From: Candidatus Heimdallarchaeota archaeon | Lineage (GTDB): Archaea > Asgardarchaeota > Heimdallarchaeia > Hodarchaeales > Hodarchaeaceae | Direction: 5' to 3' | DNA length: 64,000 nucleotides | NCBI GenBank assembly: GCA_020353515.1 | Contig: CP070695.1 | Span: forward strand, 839,369 to 903,368 | In this document: piece by piece, positions 63,810 to 64,000 of the stretch | How the letters are laid out: each line of letters begins with the position of its first letter | Numbering within the stretch: the stretch's first letter is position 1 | Made by a program: the position numbers and the translations under genes | Notes under the pieces: model-generated | Told to the model about the DNA's origin: nothing | Databases searched by the model: none | What the model saw: the letters and a program-made list of their open reading frames with translations, nothing else

Positions 63810-64000
63810 ATGAATTACAGAGAAATTGCTCCTTCTACCTTTTCAGAACAAATTTTCTCCTTTTTTCTACAGTTATTTTCTCATTATGAGAATGGTGATA
63901 TTGAGGATTATAAGGAATTGTGGACATTTTTCAATAAATTATATCAGGGAGGGTATAACAATTCGATTGGATTCCCTGATTTATTACCTATACAACTAAC
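63810..64000 (+). CDS. Start of an unknown gene, cut by the window edge
   Basis: An ATG at 63810 opens a frame that runs to the end of the window, 63 codons with no stop. The visible product (MNYREIAPSTFSEQIFSFFL, then HYENGDIEDYKELWTF) is helical and aromatic. No family is recognised from this part. Confidence 0.5.
   Translation, partial: MNYREIAPSTFSEQIFSFFLQLFSHYENGDIEDYKELWTFFNKLYQGGYNNSIGFPDLLPIQL

Noticed and set aside
1..64000. CRISPR array, insertion sequences and rRNA or tRNA genes
   Set aside because: No regularly spaced repeats, transposase genes with terminal repeats, or RNA-gene signatures were found on reading the window.

Overview
The window is a 64 kb, AT-rich stretch of chromosome from an archaeon, most likely an Asgard (Promethearchaeota) lineage. 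The evidence is a Ras/Rab-type small GTPase, an AN1 zinc finger beside a site-2 protease, an OB-fold protein with an RGG/RS tail, a Cdc48-N-like/VWA fusion, very long coiled-coil proteins with TrmB-type ends, TATA-box promoters, and Shine-Dalgarno sites of the GGTGAT/GGAGG type with frequent TTG and GTG starts. A Heimdall-type affiliation is possible but is only a guess. A glycyl-radical enzyme, a tungsten aldehyde:ferredoxin oxidoreductase and a PFOR-free but ferredoxin-linked chemistry suggest anaerobic or microaerobic life. I saw no rRNA, tRNA, CRISPR array or intact insertion sequence.

Layout. 1-3.0 kb: the end of an unknown beta-rich protein, a Cdc48-N/VWA fusion and a Toprim protein. 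3.1-10.7 kb: threonine dehydrogenase, a 1164-residue helical-repeat protein, a sugar:cation symporter, a methyltransferase with no normal start codon and a MaoC hydratase. 10.9-21.4 kb is a carbohydrate and C1 block: glucan phosphorylase, bacterial-type 6-phosphofructokinase, secernin-like hydrolase, a double-SIS phosphohexuloisomerase, then convergently an aldehyde:ferredoxin oxidoreductase fused to hexulose-6-phosphate synthase with a MoaD-like partner, and an M29 aminopeptidase. 21.4-30.5 kb: a DegT aminotransferase/Gfo-Idh-MocA fusion, the RGG-tailed OB protein, thioredoxin, a J-protein, the small GTPase with a small partner, a metallophosphoesterase and a RecA-like protein with a broken P-loop.

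30.7-39.4 kb: an alpha/beta hydrolase that has lost its catalytic Ser and probably His, a membrane-anchored FAD oxidase, an overlapping HAD / AN1 / site-2-protease operon, a large secreted protein, and gene relics that include a 29-codon copy of the end of the nearby HTH regulator. 39.5-49.9 kb: an OPT transporter flanked by two regulators and a palindromic operator, a degenerate Hef-like helicase, and a 1.5-thousand-residue TrmB protein split by a giant coiled coil. 50-59.8 kb: a hydroxyproline-dehydratase-like glycyl-radical enzyme with its activase, small enzymes, then a STAND-like ATPase with SNAP/TPR-like repeats in an operon with a 718-residue coiled-coil protein. 60-64 kb: valyl-tRNA synthetase, a luciferase-like monooxygenase pseudogene with an in-frame TAA, and the start of an unknown gene.

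Working together. The best-supported pathway is the RuMP block: hexulose-6-phosphate synthase and isomerase in archaea can run in reverse to make ribulose-5-phosphate from fructose-6-phosphate, releasing formaldehyde. Fusion of the synthase to a ferredoxin-linked aldehyde oxidoreductase would remove that formaldehyde. Glucan phosphorylase and PFK nearby handle the same hexose phosphates. The most unusual structural system is the ATPase plus coiled-coil pair together with the giant TrmB-coiled-coil protein and the TPR giant, whose function I cannot assign.
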